DNA of 64,000 nt from Glandiceps talaboti (GCF_964340395.1 NC_135568.1:5781079-5845078), one strand, 5' to 3'; shown: positions 13,801 through 28,041, numbered from the stretch's first letter. Program-made: numbers and translations. Notes: a model not told the origin generated them from the sequence alone.

Positions 13801-16800
13801 AAAACACAAAGTACTGATGCAGTAAACATTACGACAATAAGGAGTTCAATAACAACATTTACGTAAACAATTGAATGAATAATGATTGAAATGGCAATTG
13901 ACAATTTCAAAACGATCATCAAAATTGACTTTTAGGATAAGGGAGTCTGGTGATACTTGGACACGGATATACAGTAACCTAGCACGTACCTCGATAGGTG
14001 TAAGATGCTTTAAGTCTTCGTGTGTTGTCAAGTATGAGACAGACGTCAGCCTTAGATAGATGTTGACATCACACAAAACTGGATACTTACTGTTCGTTTC
14101 AGACTAACTAAACCAGAATAAAACCTTATACCATACGTGTATACATGTATTAACCAACATCAGGTAGAGTACTCAGACGCAACCATTCTCATTTAGGGAG
14201 GGCCAATACTACATGATCGGAATCACTGTCATTCTAAAATTGACCCTTTCTGCGCAAGCCTTGATCTGCAGATGATAAATCTAAGCGGTGGGCAGATTTT
14301 ATATCGTAAGGCTTACCATTGAAAGAGAATCACATAGAAAATGTAGCACAGCTGTATAATAAAGCTATCAAGAATCCATGGAATCTAACTCCTTGTCAGT
14401 TAACTTGCCTTGGGAAAAGGACAAATCTAGTTCTATATGTTAAAGGATACACTGTGTTACAGATGGTACAGCAATTTCTTTACAGATTGACATGTTTTGT
14501 CCAATGTTGATCTTATGATCACGGTGATAGTGTAAACAGTGACATTCTGGGCGCCTTAAAATAACAGACACGATAGTAAGAATTTACACATCCGATCATA
14601 TTACCAATAAAAGATAAGGCAGAGAGTCGACTGTTTATGTAAAACATTATTATTAAAACCTGGATAACAGGTAATAGGTCGACGTGGACCGCATGTCCTC
14701 CTTCATTTAAGAGTAACGGTAAGTGTTAGTTTGAACAAATACACCTACGTTGTTGCCGAATTAAATAAATTTCGTATGATATAAGGCGCATCAACGTAAT
14801 GTACAGTCAATGTACACACACACAGACTGATCACAAACAACATGATTTTACGTTTCCTAAAAAAAGGAAGAAATAGTGACTCTGTGTTTATTTAAATAAC
14901 ATGGTACCGGCTAAATCTGAAAAATATTGTACAGAATAGTAAGTCTTGCTGATTGGTAAAAGTGCTATATAAAAACAAAACTATTATACTAATTGACATA
15001 CTGACTACGTGTTTACGTTCAACATTCTGAGTTCAGTACGTCATTTGCCATAACTCGATATTGGGTCAGAAATCAAGAACATTCCAAGAGTTCAACCTCC
15101 TGTCAAGAGCTTTCATCCTTCCTTGTGCACAATTATGCCGTGTCCTAGAACCTAACAAAACTAACAAACAGCACTTAACTTGTTACTGACTCGTTACGTA
15201 TATGTACCAGTGACAACACATAATTAGGATCTTCTCGTCGCTACATTTGTGGAATATATATCCGATATTGTAAACACATGCTGTGTTTGCTGAGAGTGGG
15301 AGTCACTTTATTTATTGGCCTTACACCTAATTGACGTTAACATGTTGTTGGATTATATGAAGTAAACCCAATTTAGATTCAGAGTATTCGTTTACACAGA
15401 ATGTTAACATTGCTAATGATGGCAATCATAAATTTATATAAAAGTATGTTTAGTAAGTATTAAACACATCTTAGAACGTTCTATCGGTAGGAAGAAAAAA
15501 CTATATAAATTACAGTTTTCGATAAAGTTGATTTAAAGGACAGGGAAAGCTCTTCAAAAGGCTTAGTGAGGTGAGAAACTAATCACTATTTTTACTGAAG
15601 ATAATAAAAAACGTCATAGCAATCTGTATATTACACCAGTATATTGATGGCGCAAATCTAGAAATTTGGTCGATGTAGACATTGCGCTAACTAAAATAGT
15701 GATGTAACACAGTTGGCACGCGTCAAAGTTGTGATGTTTACTCAATACCCATGTACTGATCACTTGGTCGTATGGTCCAAATATCTTGGTTCGCAGTCGT
15801 ACCAACAGGAACTTACTAAAGATTGTAATAATTAATAGTTCGTTTGTGTATAAAATTAACGTATGTGCTTGTTCGTTCACATCATTTCGAAGTAATTATC
15901 TGAACAATCCATACAAATCCAAAGAGATTCATCAGCTTCGTGTCATGATATATATAAACAAGGTAAAATTTCCTGCTTTTGATAAAATAGACTTTATATG
16001 AATCAATACAAAGTCATTCATTTTCTAGGGGCCAACGGAAACCATAAAAACCTAGTTCTTATCTTGTTTGTCAGTTTTGTTTTCAATACACTAGTGTAAT
16101 GTTATAGTGATAAACCACCCCCTGTGGCTGATATAACAGTCGCTATCGCTCGTATATACATTTCGTTAACTGGTCAAACCCTACTGGTATACCATCATGA
16201 CAGTTGGTTTACGGCTGTATTGTCACACGTGTGCCAGTGATTTCTTGCACAAGTGGAAGTACTTACTAGTTGTATATAATGATACAGCAAACATCATTGC
16301 AACCATGTATACAAATGATAAGCAAATAACAAGATTTTTAAAAAGAAATTTGCTGTTTTAGTATAAACACGTGTGAAAATAACAGAATTCCATGACATGT
16401 GGAAACACACTACAGTGGTGAACTCTGTCGCTACAATTTTAATTAGTAAAGATCATGCTGCATGGTAATCATGATTCAGTGAAGTTGTAGAGTGAAGGTG
16501 TTTTTTCATGAGTAGTATAAATTGTAAGCTTCCCATAATACAAAGATGGTTAACTTTGATTACGGCATGTAAAAACCAAAAGCGGTCAAAAAATGGTATA
16601 TTATTTCGACAACGTATGGCGATTGACTGAAGAGTTAACAGACTATGGATTACATTCATGAAATTGTTGAAATATATATTTCAATAATATCTTCCATGGT
16701 TTAACCATTCACAACCAATTAAATCGCCCGGCTTAGAATTAAAAAGGGAGATGTCAGAGTCTGCATAAATAATGCAACCTTGCATATTGCAAACATGCAG

Positions 16801-17444
16801 TATCGATTTAATTTCTAAACACACGCTTCAATATGGTGTATTGTACAAATATTTTTTCTAATCCCACGCTCATGATTTAAATCAACAATAAGATGAGATT
16901 GCTAATCAGTGCATATGTGAATTTGAATTAGCGCCATTTGAGAATTAGCCAGTGTTTTGTCAGATAATGGGATGAAGTTGACTAACTGTAAATTAACAAC
17001 TACAGGCAGTCAATTGACTCATAGAATAAGTGATCACGTACAAGTCCACCAATTCCATCAATGGAAACCACATAATACACTTTGTTGTTCATATATGCCT
17101 TCAGAGAAGAATGTTCATTTTCATATCCTACTTAATATTGACATTTCAAGATAAGTTTCAGAACGGATGTTTGCAAAGTAGTGTATCATTAATGTATTTT
17201 TCAGTAGAAACAGTACAACCTTGACCTTGCTATGCTAGTCTCGGGATATGTTACTATGTATTGCTTGCCTTATCACGTTCAATGTTTGATATGTTCATGT
17301 TCCCATAATAAAAACGATATCCTTCCAAAATCAAAATTCAGATGAAATTTCATTAAATTCAGACTATTAAAGCCTTTGGCTTTGCTATAAATGAAAGAAA
17401 CTCGCCATAAAGTAATTCTGAATTTGTTAGAAATGAGGAAAGAA
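10813..17444. other. No gene seen; AT-rich unique DNA
   Basis: About 6.6 kb with only short overlapping open frames. A 15-bp direct duplication (TGATAAAAACAAAAT type, about 13013-13042) and a 9-bp inverted pair GCTCAGAGGT/ACCTCTGAGT near 13187 and 13264 are the only local structures seen. Confidence 0.55.
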
Positions 17445-17515
17445 AAGTGACACGTGTAGGAATTGAACCCACGTCCCCTAATTATTAAAGCCATTTCGTT
17501 GAAAATTATGGTAAC
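17445..17515 (-). repeat. tRNA-like relic with good box B
   Basis: On the minus strand the segment contains GTGGGTTCAATTCCTAC (17457-17473 region), which fits a T arm: a five-pair GTGGG/CCTAC stem around a TTCAATT loop, the box B wording. Upstream, GGCTTTAATAATTAGGGG loosely resembles an anticodon arm and the D-arm region is poor (TTTTCAACGAAA). The 3' acceptor half CGTGTCAC finds no partner at the expected 5' position. It is best read as a degenerate tRNA pseudogene or the head of an old tRNA-derived SINE. A scan with a tRNA covariance model would decide. Confidence 0.35.
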
Positions 17516-19754
17516 AAGCAATGGTGAAAAAGCATACACATTGAAAGGAAATATTTTTGGGATACAAAATGAAAGTGAAAATTTAGTGAGCTTACAACGT
17601 CATAGGTAGGCAGCGTGGTTTATTTCATGTGTACATTGCAAATTAAATTTGATATCTTGATGCATGACATTGTCAAATGCTTTTCAAATTTGTTACAACT
17701 CGGTCATTAATTTTGAGTCATATATGTAAATTTCATTTATTCCGCAGGTATATATCTACTCGTATATGACCCCACTGGTCCCCTTAAACTCAAAAGTGTA
17801 TAATCAATTATATTGCGCATATCATAAAACGTATATTATAACATAATATATATATTGTGCTGACTAATACAGAAATATAAGCACGGTATGATTTTACTAC
17901 AAATCTAGAACTTGTATCAGTTCTATGCGATTTTGTGAATTATGCTTAGAAATCAACCACATAATAGTAGAATGACAGGGATTCATGTGAAGAACCTTTT
18001 AAGTTCATTATTTACATTTCAGTAATTAGAAAGTGCCTCCATCCACGTTCAGGGTCAATAAATGTTGATACAAAACTGTCATCGACATTAATCCTCCAGT
18101 CAATCATTAACAAGGCACCCGAGGGTGTACACTGTTATTGTTGCTAATCAGAAGTTATGTCTAAAATTTAAACAAATTCTCCAGAGTGAAATCAGTATCA
18201 GGATATAATCAAATTTCAAGTGGGGGTATTAATTTAAGTTTTAATGCAAAATGTCAGGACCCGAAACAGGTGAAAAAACGAATCGATCATTAAACTTTTT
18301 CAATATGCTTTCTACGAGGTTAAAGGTTGAAGGTTATCAATTATAGTGACAAGTCCTTGTCAAAACATACTATTTATAAATCTTTATAGCTTATCATACG
18401 TTAGAAAATGGTAAGATGATATATTTAAACAGCTGAAAAAAAATCTCCACCTGTTTATAGCTTAACCCTATCACTCTCCTCTCAATTTTCTGTCATTTGG
18501 GATGACATAAAGGATATTGATAAAAATACGATGATTTTATATACATATTTTTATATATGTTGACAATCAAAGGACCTTGTTTGACGTCATCAAGCTTGCC
18601 CTGTTCGTGAACATATATTGATTGCAGTTGATTGAAGAAAGTGCTGAGTATCAAGATCATTTACGTGCATTCGTTGATGTCAAATTTATAAGAATATCTA
18701 ACTTCAGCATACATAATACATACATGAAAAACATCGTCACACAATTATACAAACACAAACACAAAGACAGAAAATACTAACACTAATATTACATGGCAAG
18801 TTGTCAAAATGCGTCAAGCTTACTTACTTTAACACGATATAATAAAAGAACAATAACTTTTTAAAAAGGTGCTATTCACATTTCACAAATTATTTTGACT
18901 TTGTAAATAACTTTTACAATTTTAAGTGAAAACACCCTCACAATATAAGAATATTTGAATATGAAAAAAACTAATCTCCAAGAACGATTACCATAAAATT
19001 ACAACCTGTGCTCCTCTTTGAATTTACATGATTATACCAAATCAAAATCACAAGGAATGCTGAATTCTTAGTATTTTAAGAGAAAGGATCAAATTATATT
19101 GAAAATGCCAAGTTAAGGTAATCGAAACGTTGAAGATGCGTTTATCATTTCAAAATTGTACAGAAAAAAAGATGAATTTTGTCTGTATTAAAAATGAATT
19201 TATAAACAGCCATTTTCCTGGTTTGTGCACTGGAGTAGATAGGGAGAATTTTGTTAGGCGTTGCAGCACACAACTTATTCAATTTCTATGAACCCAACGT
19301 TTAACGTACTGTGCTTTAGACTTGAGAACATGATGACTGTATGACCCTATTGACCTTGTATGTAACCTTGTAGGATTGTATTGCAGCGGCAAATAAACGC
19401 TCAAATCAAGCACAGCAAAGGGTGCCCGGGAAACGACGTCTCACCGTCCTTACCACTTCGCAAGGAAATGTACATGTAAGATCAACTCGGTTGTCTTTCT
19501 ATTAATGTCAGAGGATGTCGACGCCAGAGAATATCTCCTCAGGAATCAATTGATGTATTTTCATCTCATTTAATGATCTTAAAAAAGAAGCCTATAGCAT
19601 GAAACAGCTATTATAAATACAAAGTAAAGGAAATACACAAAACGATCGCTAAATTTTTCATCCTATGCCTGTGGGCATTTGAGGTTACGTAGTAGAATGC
19701 TTTTAAGATCTTTATTCAGCATCGGCCTGTCTTATATAGACTATGTATCAATTA
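17516..19754. other. No gene seen; AT-rich unique DNA
   Basis: No gene-like open frame, motif or array is visible. Confidence 0.55.
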
Positions 19755-19775
19755 CATATATATATATATATATAT
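19755..19775. repeat. Short (AT)n microsatellite
   Basis: About ten AT units. Confidence 0.9.
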
Positions 19776-19910
19776 TGTGATACGGTCTTTTTTATGTATA
19801 AGTGTAAATCCACAATGTAATATCAGACTCGTCTTCTTTCATTTTTATGTATGATAGCTCTCCAAGGTGATCGAGCACTCTACTTGGCGAAAGAAGAATG
19901 AAACTCTATG

Positions 19911-19914
<4 letters not shown>

Positions 19915-19997
<83 letters not shown>

Positions 19998-20006
19998 ATC
20001 TCTGTA

Positions 20007-20092
<86 letters not shown>
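19915..20092. repeat. Long split (TA)n array
   Basis: Two pure TA arrays (about 19915-19995 and 20009-20082) are separated by a 13-base insert reading GGATCTCTGTAGC; the second ends in a GTGT run. A near copy of the insert, TGGATATCTGTAGCAT, occurs at 20198-20213, about 200 bases downstream. All IYIYIY open frames here are artefacts. Confidence 0.95.
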
Positions 20093-20216
20093 TGAGGGTA
20101 GAAGAAAATCAAGACTGGCTGGGAAAGCCTTGACAGTTCCACAGCAACGTGATATAGAGCGTGCTACATAGCCCTGTCACGTAGTCCCAAACCCGAATGG
20201 ATATCTGTAGCATTTC

Positions 20217-20311
20217 TGTTTGTTTGTTTGTTTGTGTGTATTTGTCTGCATAACAGAAAATCGCTGGAAGGAATTCCAAGCACAAAAAATTAAAAAAAAG
20301 AAAGAAAAAAA
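20217..20311. repeat. (TTTG)n and A-rich tract
   Basis: About five TTTG units (20217-20238) are followed 45 bases later by an A-rich tract (20282-20311) with G interruptions. The A-rich tract could be a retroposon tail, but no element body is recognisable next to it. Confidence 0.7.
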
Positions 20312-21748
20312 ATGCAATTCTTTATGCGGTTTGTATTAGTTTGATAGTTGAGGTAAATTACCGATGTTCAAAACATCAAACCTGTTCGACTCAAAACACC
20401 GACTTCGCTAATAGTTATGAATAACCGGCCAATCGACATGGCGCTTTCTAAGGGTCTATATGCAATAATTTTATACACATTACATAAATGTGAATATGCA
20501 TATATGACGTATGCAATTCTTTTGTTGAACATGTACGAGTTCGAATCGCGCAATGTGGAGGGAATCATTAAAATGAACAGAGCCCAAGGAAGTACACCCT
20601 GACCTAACTTGGAGACACTTACGCTAAGTCGTCAGTTGTTGTGCGCAAGATGGAATACTTACTTCATGAACAGGGCAATACATTCAGCGTAACTGACAGA
20701 CAACTTAATTACATGTTATGAAGCAAGACAGCCATATAGAAGCCTCAAGGCTCGATTGTTGGCTTTGCCATCAATTTCTGTCACTCAAATATGCAGAAAA
20801 AGGAGATTTGGGATTCTGTTTGGTTAAATGCGACGACAAAGCAAACTCATGTATCAAATGAGATCGCCACTTTGTCTAAAACTATATGATTGATTATCAC
20901 GGCAGTCCACAAAAGGCTGTTTGTGTCTGTCATCGATAACTGGCTGTCTATAGTTATTTTGGGGCCATGTCCCATTTTTGCCCTGTGGCACATTTCTTTT
21001 CAATCGGAGTATAGAATAACTCCTTTGCGGTATATTGTGCACACGATGCATATTAATAATCGAACAACATTCTCAAATCGATGGCAATTCCACAAATGTA
21101 AACAGTTTATTGACAAGGTTTAATTGTTTTGGTTGATGAGCAGTGTAAAACAATTATTGACAGTATTGAAAGTTACGCTAAAGCAACAATCGTAGTATAT
21201 GAAATTGATTGGTAATTCATTGACCAGAAAGCTGGGTTATCTAGCGTGGCAATACAAGCCGTTACAACGACGGTAGTAGCCTACACTTCTGCATAAATCA
21301 CTCTTGCTGAGAAACATTGCACTTTCCCCATGAGACTGTTTGACAAATTCCGCTCGATTCTATCACGACTCTTATGATATCCGTGGTACCTCATACTGTA
21401 GTTGTGAATACATCAACACATGATCAAATCCTTGAGGGTAGCTTACAACAAGAACAACATACTTAAACTTTATCGCGATAAACGTCGAGTCTTTATGAAA
21501 GTGTCATTAAGTTAAGAGTTAAAGAGACAAGTGTTGGTCTTCAAGCTCCATTGATACTAAGGTCAGTGTCTTCCTTAACGACGACTAATATGTTTGCTGT
21601 ATATGTGTTGATGTATATATTATCAAGATATGATACTGCAAATCAATTCAGAAGATTTCTCCCATGACTTCATAATATATCCCACGTGGTTTTATAAACA
21701 CGCGCAACAGAAAATATTATTATATCGATAGCTAATATGTATTGATGG
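20312..21748. other. No gene seen; unique DNA
   Basis: Overlapping short open frames on both strands near 20.4-20.6 kb and 20.85-21.1 kb show no recognisable domain. A lone box-B-like AGTTCGAATCG at about 20538 lacks a matching box A. Confidence 0.5.
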
Positions 21749-21790
21749 TTCTAACTTCTAACTTCTAACTTCTAACTTCTAACCTCTAAC
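21749..21790. repeat. Heptamer array (TTCTAAC)6
   Basis: Five exact TTCTAAC units and a final CTCTAAC. It is not the metazoan TTAGGG telomere repeat nor the arthropod TTAGG repeat on either strand. Confidence 0.9.
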
Positions 21791-22432
21791 AAGTGGTACA
21801 TATCAATCTGCCACAAACATATTTTAAAACTTTGTGAGGAAGAGGGAGCCATTTTATTGTAAGGTAAAAATAAGTAATTGATTTTCTTTCCATAGCCCAT
21901 CGTTCGACTTGGGTCTAATTAACAGTTTTAATGACCGGATTTTACATCAAACAATGACATCACCCCTTTTTAAACTTCAATATATCAAGTAAGTTATACG
22001 ATATTTTTTCACTATTTGTTCTTATGAATGGCAAAACAAGCGAAATGTACCTAACATTGTCACACACTATGCAAACTTGATAAATTCTACTACTGAAATT
22101 TGTGCAGTGTAGACCCATTCCTATGTGCAATTTATATTTATAATAGGGTAGTGAAAATCTAAGTAACGTAACAATACACTTAAATGCAAGTATCATTTGT
22201 GTATATGCGAATGACGTTTGTAGACGATAGTAATTGAATTGATAAACTCTGCTGATGACGTAAAGTAGAATTACAAGTACATGACTAGAATAACGATGAT
22301 TAACTTGCGCATGTTATGCCTGTTGCATAGTAACTTACTCAATTGTGCTATACCTGTTGTATAATAATGTACCTACCAAATTCCGAACGCCATATTGAAA
22401 GCCATAGTTATGTCTCTTGTTGACGCTGGCAG

Positions 22433-22435
<3 letters not shown>
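21791..22435. other. No gene seen; unique DNA
   Basis: Short open frames only. Confidence 0.5.
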
Positions 22436-22464
<29 letters not shown>

Positions 22465-22513
22465 CATACATACATACATACATACATACATACATACATA
22501 CATACATACACAT
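22436..22513. repeat. (CATA)n microsatellite
   Basis: About 19 units of CATA, uninterrupted. Confidence 0.95.
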
Positions 22514-22902
22514 GTATATGTGTTTATAGTGAAATGATCATTAGCATCCATATTATACAGAAAATGTCATTGTTTTCTGGCCTGATATATCATCACATCT
22601 GTACGTGGATAGATTATAGATATTTATTTACCGTGAAGAAAATACGTGTGTGTCTTTCTCCTAGACACCTTTGTGTACCCTGTATGAACGGGATATCTAC
22701 ATATACACACAATATTATTACCAAATACCAACAATGTTTGGACATAAATTGAATAATACGCTTATATATAGAAATACCTTCTGTTACAATGCTATCCAAT
22801 GCAATACAATGAAACTCTAAAAAAAAAACCCCACAGTTGTCTAATGAGGCTCACGTTTCTTTGCAAAGTGATGAACACATGACCTTGCACTAAACTATTT
22901 TC

Positions 22903-22903
22903 A

Positions 22904-22949
<46 letters not shown>

Positions 22950-22950
22950 C
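22903..22950. repeat. (TTGA)n microsatellite
   Basis: About 12 units of TTGA, uninterrupted. Confidence 0.95.
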
Positions 22951-23206
22951 AAATGTGGTTGTTCATATAAGAAGAGGGTGGCAATTATTCAAATAAAGAT
23001 GTATACTTTTTCAGTGTATGTAATGTTACAATGGAAAACGTCCCTCCAAAAAAAGCTTTCTGCACATAATCAGATCAAAACAGTTATAAAATATTTTGAC
23101 AGTACATAGATTCGAAATATCTATACTTAGTTTACTCTTTCAATATTATCATAAATAAATATAATAAAACAAACGAACAACCCATCAAACAAACAAGCTG
23201 GCAAGC

Positions 23207-23269
23207 AGACATACAGACAGACAGACATACAGACAGACAGACAGACAGACTGACTGACAGACAGACAGC
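23207..23269. repeat. (CAGA)n microsatellite
   Basis: Imperfect CAGA units with CATA and CTGA variants, preceded by ACAAAC-rich sequence. Confidence 0.92.
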
Positions 23270-25221
23270 GCAGGGCCGAATTTAGAGTCGGAGTTTAGTA
23301 ATCACTATTTAAAATTAATACTGGGATGGTTTCTTTGTATATACGGTTTCATCATGACGCTAAACCTAGCTGTTTACTTATCAATGAGACTTGGCCGGCG
23401 CATCCTTTCCGCGTAACGAATTGCTAATGATACGACCGTAGAATCAAACGGGCACAGACTACGTTAAAATGGTGTTACCAGTAGTTTTACATGACACAAA
23501 TAGAGTGACCCCCTTACCACTGTATAATAATATACCGAAAGACAGTTTCATGAAGTAGGTACAGTATACTCATGAATAAAGTTAATACTAATTACAATCC
23601 CAATGTCCCTGTGGAGTCGTTAGAAAACGTATCGAAACATTATTACGATGCACCTATTATCTTTCTAACTTGGATATTGAACATACTATTAAAATGACAA
23701 TGATGGACATTATTTATTTCATTGAAGGTCATCGATCCCATACTTAATATGTGTAACCTTTCAAGTATATCAAAGCGACCCCAATAAACTACCTGGGGTA
23801 ATGTATATAAACTTTTACAGGGCGTTGTATTGTCATTTATTCTGCAATTACCATCGATTTCCCTTAAGACTGTGCAATCTTCACTATTATACAAGAAAGA
23901 AAAGCAATATCTAAATAATACATATCATTATTAGCTACATCTATTCACTTGCAATCCCTTGTGAGCACTTGTAATCACAAGGAAACAAAAATAATCAATG
24001 TATTTATGCATGATGACATTTCGGAAAACGTCAGACGCATGCGTAGACGTCATGACATAACGATTTATTTTTTACTTAGTTCATTTATAGATCACTTCAT
24101 GTAATAAATTTTATATTTGACATACCGTGCTTGTAACTTGTTTCCAGTATTTTAATTGCACTAAATTACTTGAATTATGTTGTTTCTCATTGTAGAAAAA
24201 CTTAACAGTTTTTTAAATAAGAAATCAAACTAGACACCAATTTCTCATCCACACTACCACTTGAATGTAATGGTAGAAGAGAGATGTATAATTGCTAAAT
24301 GGGAATTATTGCTTTCAATAGGTGATGAGAAAAATATGTATACGAGTTGAAGACCTGGATATTTTCAGTAATAGTATCACTTTAATACACATAAATTTTA
24401 TAATGCTATTTCGTACGGCGCACAAACCATTTATGGGTTACTTAATAGCTACCATGCGATATTCACGGTAATTGATCAGACTATCTCATTTCCGACGCGC
24501 ATTAAGTAATTAAATGACAATATTTATCATGAAATTTGAAACTCGCCTGGTGGTGCTGCTTCTCCATAAACATCGTATCGGAAACTGTTCCATATGGCAA
24601 TGACTGTGAATGTAGCATTCACACCGAGTTAATGCATCATTTACCACAATTCGTCGGCGGTAATGAATTGATTATCAGTTAATAGACACGTGGACATTAA
24701 AAGCTCATCTCGTTGAAAAGTGAGAGTACATTCAACTCTTCATCATTGCTCTGTCTGTGTCATTACAATATTACACTTTACCTTTTCGCAAAAACATCAG
24801 GGAGATCACTGATTTCAAGAAATATCTTTGTGGCATATATGTTAAACTATGCTATTTTTTATTTGATGATATATAAATGTTAAGAACTTAGATTTAGTTA
24901 CAATAAATCAACAGTGCTTGGATGTCAGCAAATATGTTGCATGCACATCTTTTTTCGAAATTGAACTTAGCTTTTTTACAGTTACCTCACCCATCAATGT
25001 CTGCTACTACGGTGGGAAATAACGAGAAAGTAAATTGTGTGTCATATATGATAAACTAAACTACCCATTAGTAACTTCCATAATCCCATTCCATCCCAAC
25101 CCAGACCTATAGATAATATATAGGTGATATTATTGACACATTTTTCACAATCAATAGACATAAATTTCGATGTCATGACACGTGGTCTATTAAGTGCACT
25201 TACAACCTATTCATTAATCTG
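23270..25221. other. No gene seen; AT-rich unique DNA
   Basis: No supported gene or repeat. A 10-bp palindrome ACGCATGCGT lies near 24035. Confidence 0.55.
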
Positions 25222-25500
25222 CATACCCTCGTATATATAGTCAGGCTATTGTGGTGTGACGAAAATGTCAACCATGCTATAACTGTGCAGAGAAAGCAAT
25301 ATTCAGCCCAAGCTTTTCACAGCTTCTGCAATTTCTATGTCATCTACAACATGTTCATACACCTCCATACCCTCGTATATTGTTAGGGTGAGTATTGAGT
25401 AATGCATTCATAACAAGCTACGGTAATAAAAAAGCACTATTCAGTCCACGATTTTCACAGGTTCTGTAAGATTCAAAGTGGTCTATGAAGACTACAGGAA
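25222..25500 (+). repeat. Diverged tandem duplication, two units of about 144 bp
   Basis: Both units begin with the same CATACCCTCGTATAT (25222 and 25366). They share, in the same order, ATTCAG(C/T)CCA, a GCTTTTCACAG or GATTTTCACAG block, and a TTCTG(C/T)AA block. Similarity between these blocks is weak, so the duplication is old. No open frame spans it and no third unit is evident. Confidence 0.65.
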
Positions 25501-28041
25501 ATTAAACAATTCATACAATTAATGTGACATATCCTCGCGCTTTCCGTTATTTTAAGTCATTGCTCTTTCTTGTCTTGAAGTCACGTAATTGTTGATTCTA
25601 ATATTCGTCAATCGGTACTAAAACATATTTTATATTCGTTTGTGAAAATGTGAAGATGCGATGTTTAATGGATAAAAATAATCATAGTGCTTAATAGGCT
25701 AGGCATTTCATTGTCTGCTATGCGCTTCGATACCGGAATGTTTAGTTCTGAAACTAACTCCACTTCGGCGCAAACGTGTGCAGTGCATGTAGTCTAACAT
25801 TTGTAAACCAAACGTGTAATTATGAAACATTGTATTCTATACTTCCAGCTTAAAGTGTGACGCTGGACAAAGTTAGTCATCAAAAGTTATGTAGGATTTT
25901 GTGGGCTTCTTATTTGGGAATACAGATGCATTCATGATTGTTTTCCAAGCAAACCAGAAGCCTTTTTATAAAATGCAAGGGAGAATTTTGCCCTTATTGT
26001 ACAACCGCGTTTGAAGCTATCCTTGTGACAACCAGCATCATTACAATTATGTCTATAATGCCTTTTGGCCGAACATTGAAAACGTAATGGTAAGTAAGAG
26101 TAAATGATATGTATTCTAATACGATGATGGGCGTGTAAATAAAAGCTTGGGACGTGGCATTCTTCAGCGTTAATTTACCAGAAAGCTGTTACACGCTTGA
26201 GACGCTTTGAGAATATATCATTTCAGGCATGTCTTTATACAAACGGTGATGATTGAGTCAATGTGTGTTTGCTATAATATACTTAACCAGATGGTGTTAT
26301 ACATATGCATATGGATACACTTAGCCCTATCATAGCCTTGTCAGAACTAATAACAGTGTTCGCGGATGAAAGCTAATTTAGCCAAATGCAAACCAACCGA
26401 TAGCCGTATAGGCTTACTCATTTGAGAGAGAAAATGCCTGGCTGAGGTAGTTTATACCTAATAAAACACAACCGAGACGGAAGTTATCCCAATGAAGTTA
26501 CTTTCGTAGCAATTGTGATAGAAAACACAGTTATAAATAAATAAATAAACATACAAACACAAATGAAGACTGGATGGCCTCACCAAAGCTCACCTCAAAG
26601 GGTTTCCAAAAGTTCTGGCTAGCTATCCTCTGTTACGAAAGCATCGCCATGTCACTAAATAAACGTAATTGCTTTGCATGATTCCAACGGAAAAACATGA
26701 GCTACTGAATGTTGAAAAATGATTCTCACTCTAGGAGAAGTTGATAAGTTGACACCTTGCCACGGCTACTTAATATTAGTCTGTCTTTTAAGTAGTTTCG
26801 TGTGATAAATATACAAGCAATATATAACAAGAATATTTTTTTATGGAAACTTACCTATCTATGGTACGTCTTTGAAATTCTTGAATTTACCTAACAGGTT
26901 AAAATGACTGTTTCGTCAAACACTATGGACTGAGGTCTGCATCTGATACTGACAGCATATGTTGTATAAAGTTTGTGATGTATGGAACGCTGAGTAGTAG
27001 AATCTACAGGTGCTGACATGTCATTTAAGGCGATACTATTATTAGAAGGGGTGGGATGGCGATCGCGTTACTTGTGCATGTTGTCTGGAAGTATAATTAT
27101 ATTATTCCCACTGTAACCTTCAACTGACAGTTTGATCAACGATCCTGTGATATTGTACTGTTGAAAATTATCCCCTAGGAGCAATAATTTATATAGGGCC
27201 GAATATCTCTAGTGTAATCTTCACGTCTTTTGCATTTTCCACAATTAGCCTTGTACCTTGATTGAAAGACAAAGAAGTTTGCCCTAGGTGACTCTGTTCT
27301 TACAAATGAGACTCCGAGCCACACGGATATCGTGATTTACTTATGTCATCCACGAAAACAGTTTTACCTGACAATTTCGCGCTTATGACCCATAAAAAAC
27401 AATATAAAACTATACATGACTATCTAAAGAGCACCCAATTACTCAATGTAAAAATAAAGAGAAATAACGTTTTCATTCAAACATTTTGGGCCACGTTGCT
27501 AGTGTCAGTTACGTCTATGACAATTAGTTCCTGTATGTCTTAAATAAATAATCAGCAATTATTTTTCCATTGGGTACCTGATGTATCAATATCCCTTTGT
27601 ACATAAAACATGTCCCTATAGCAACATCTAGGTAATCTTACTCTACTTAAAAGTGATATGTGATCGAAATAATAAATTATTTGTGTTGTGTTGTTGTATA
27701 GAACGGCGAGCGCCGAACAAATACATGCACATATATATAAGACATACATTATCTACGGAATGACTGGATTATATTCGCTAAAAAGTGTACAAAATTATGA
27801 ATATACCACTCCTCATTTTCAAGCATGCTTAAAATTAAGGTAAGATGCACCTCCGAATCGGGGAAATATGCCATGAAAGTCAGAGTCCGTTCATTTTCTC
27901 CAAACTTTGCCATATGAAAGTTTGTTCCTGGTCCTTTCGAAGTAATAAACGAAATTTGAGGTTTTCGTTCAAATGTTGTCAAAACATAGGTCACATTGAC
28001 AGTCATTGTCTGTATTTTGTTTGCAAAGAAATCATCAATCT
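25501..28041. other. No gene seen; AT-rich unique DNA
   Basis: No recognised protein. A minus-strand frame of 114 codons (27749-28093) and a plus-strand frame of 79 codons lie over one another at the right end; neither matches a family I know. Confidence 0.5.

Noticed and set aside
19898-20171. IYIYIY open frames on both strands, also at 31699-32007, 36761-37054 and 59853-60252
   Set aside because: They are AT arrays read as protein; no flanking coding sequence supports them.
21749-21790. Possible telomere-like repeat
   Set aside because: The unit TTCTAAC matches no known telomere repeat and is only 42 bp long.
23165-23270. CRISPR-like array of short repeats
   Set aside because: It is a simple CAGA microsatellite without spacers, in a eukaryotic sequence.
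24030-24052. Palindrome ACGCATGCGT near GACGTCATGAC
   Set aside because: Short palindromes of this size occur by chance and nothing else marks the site.
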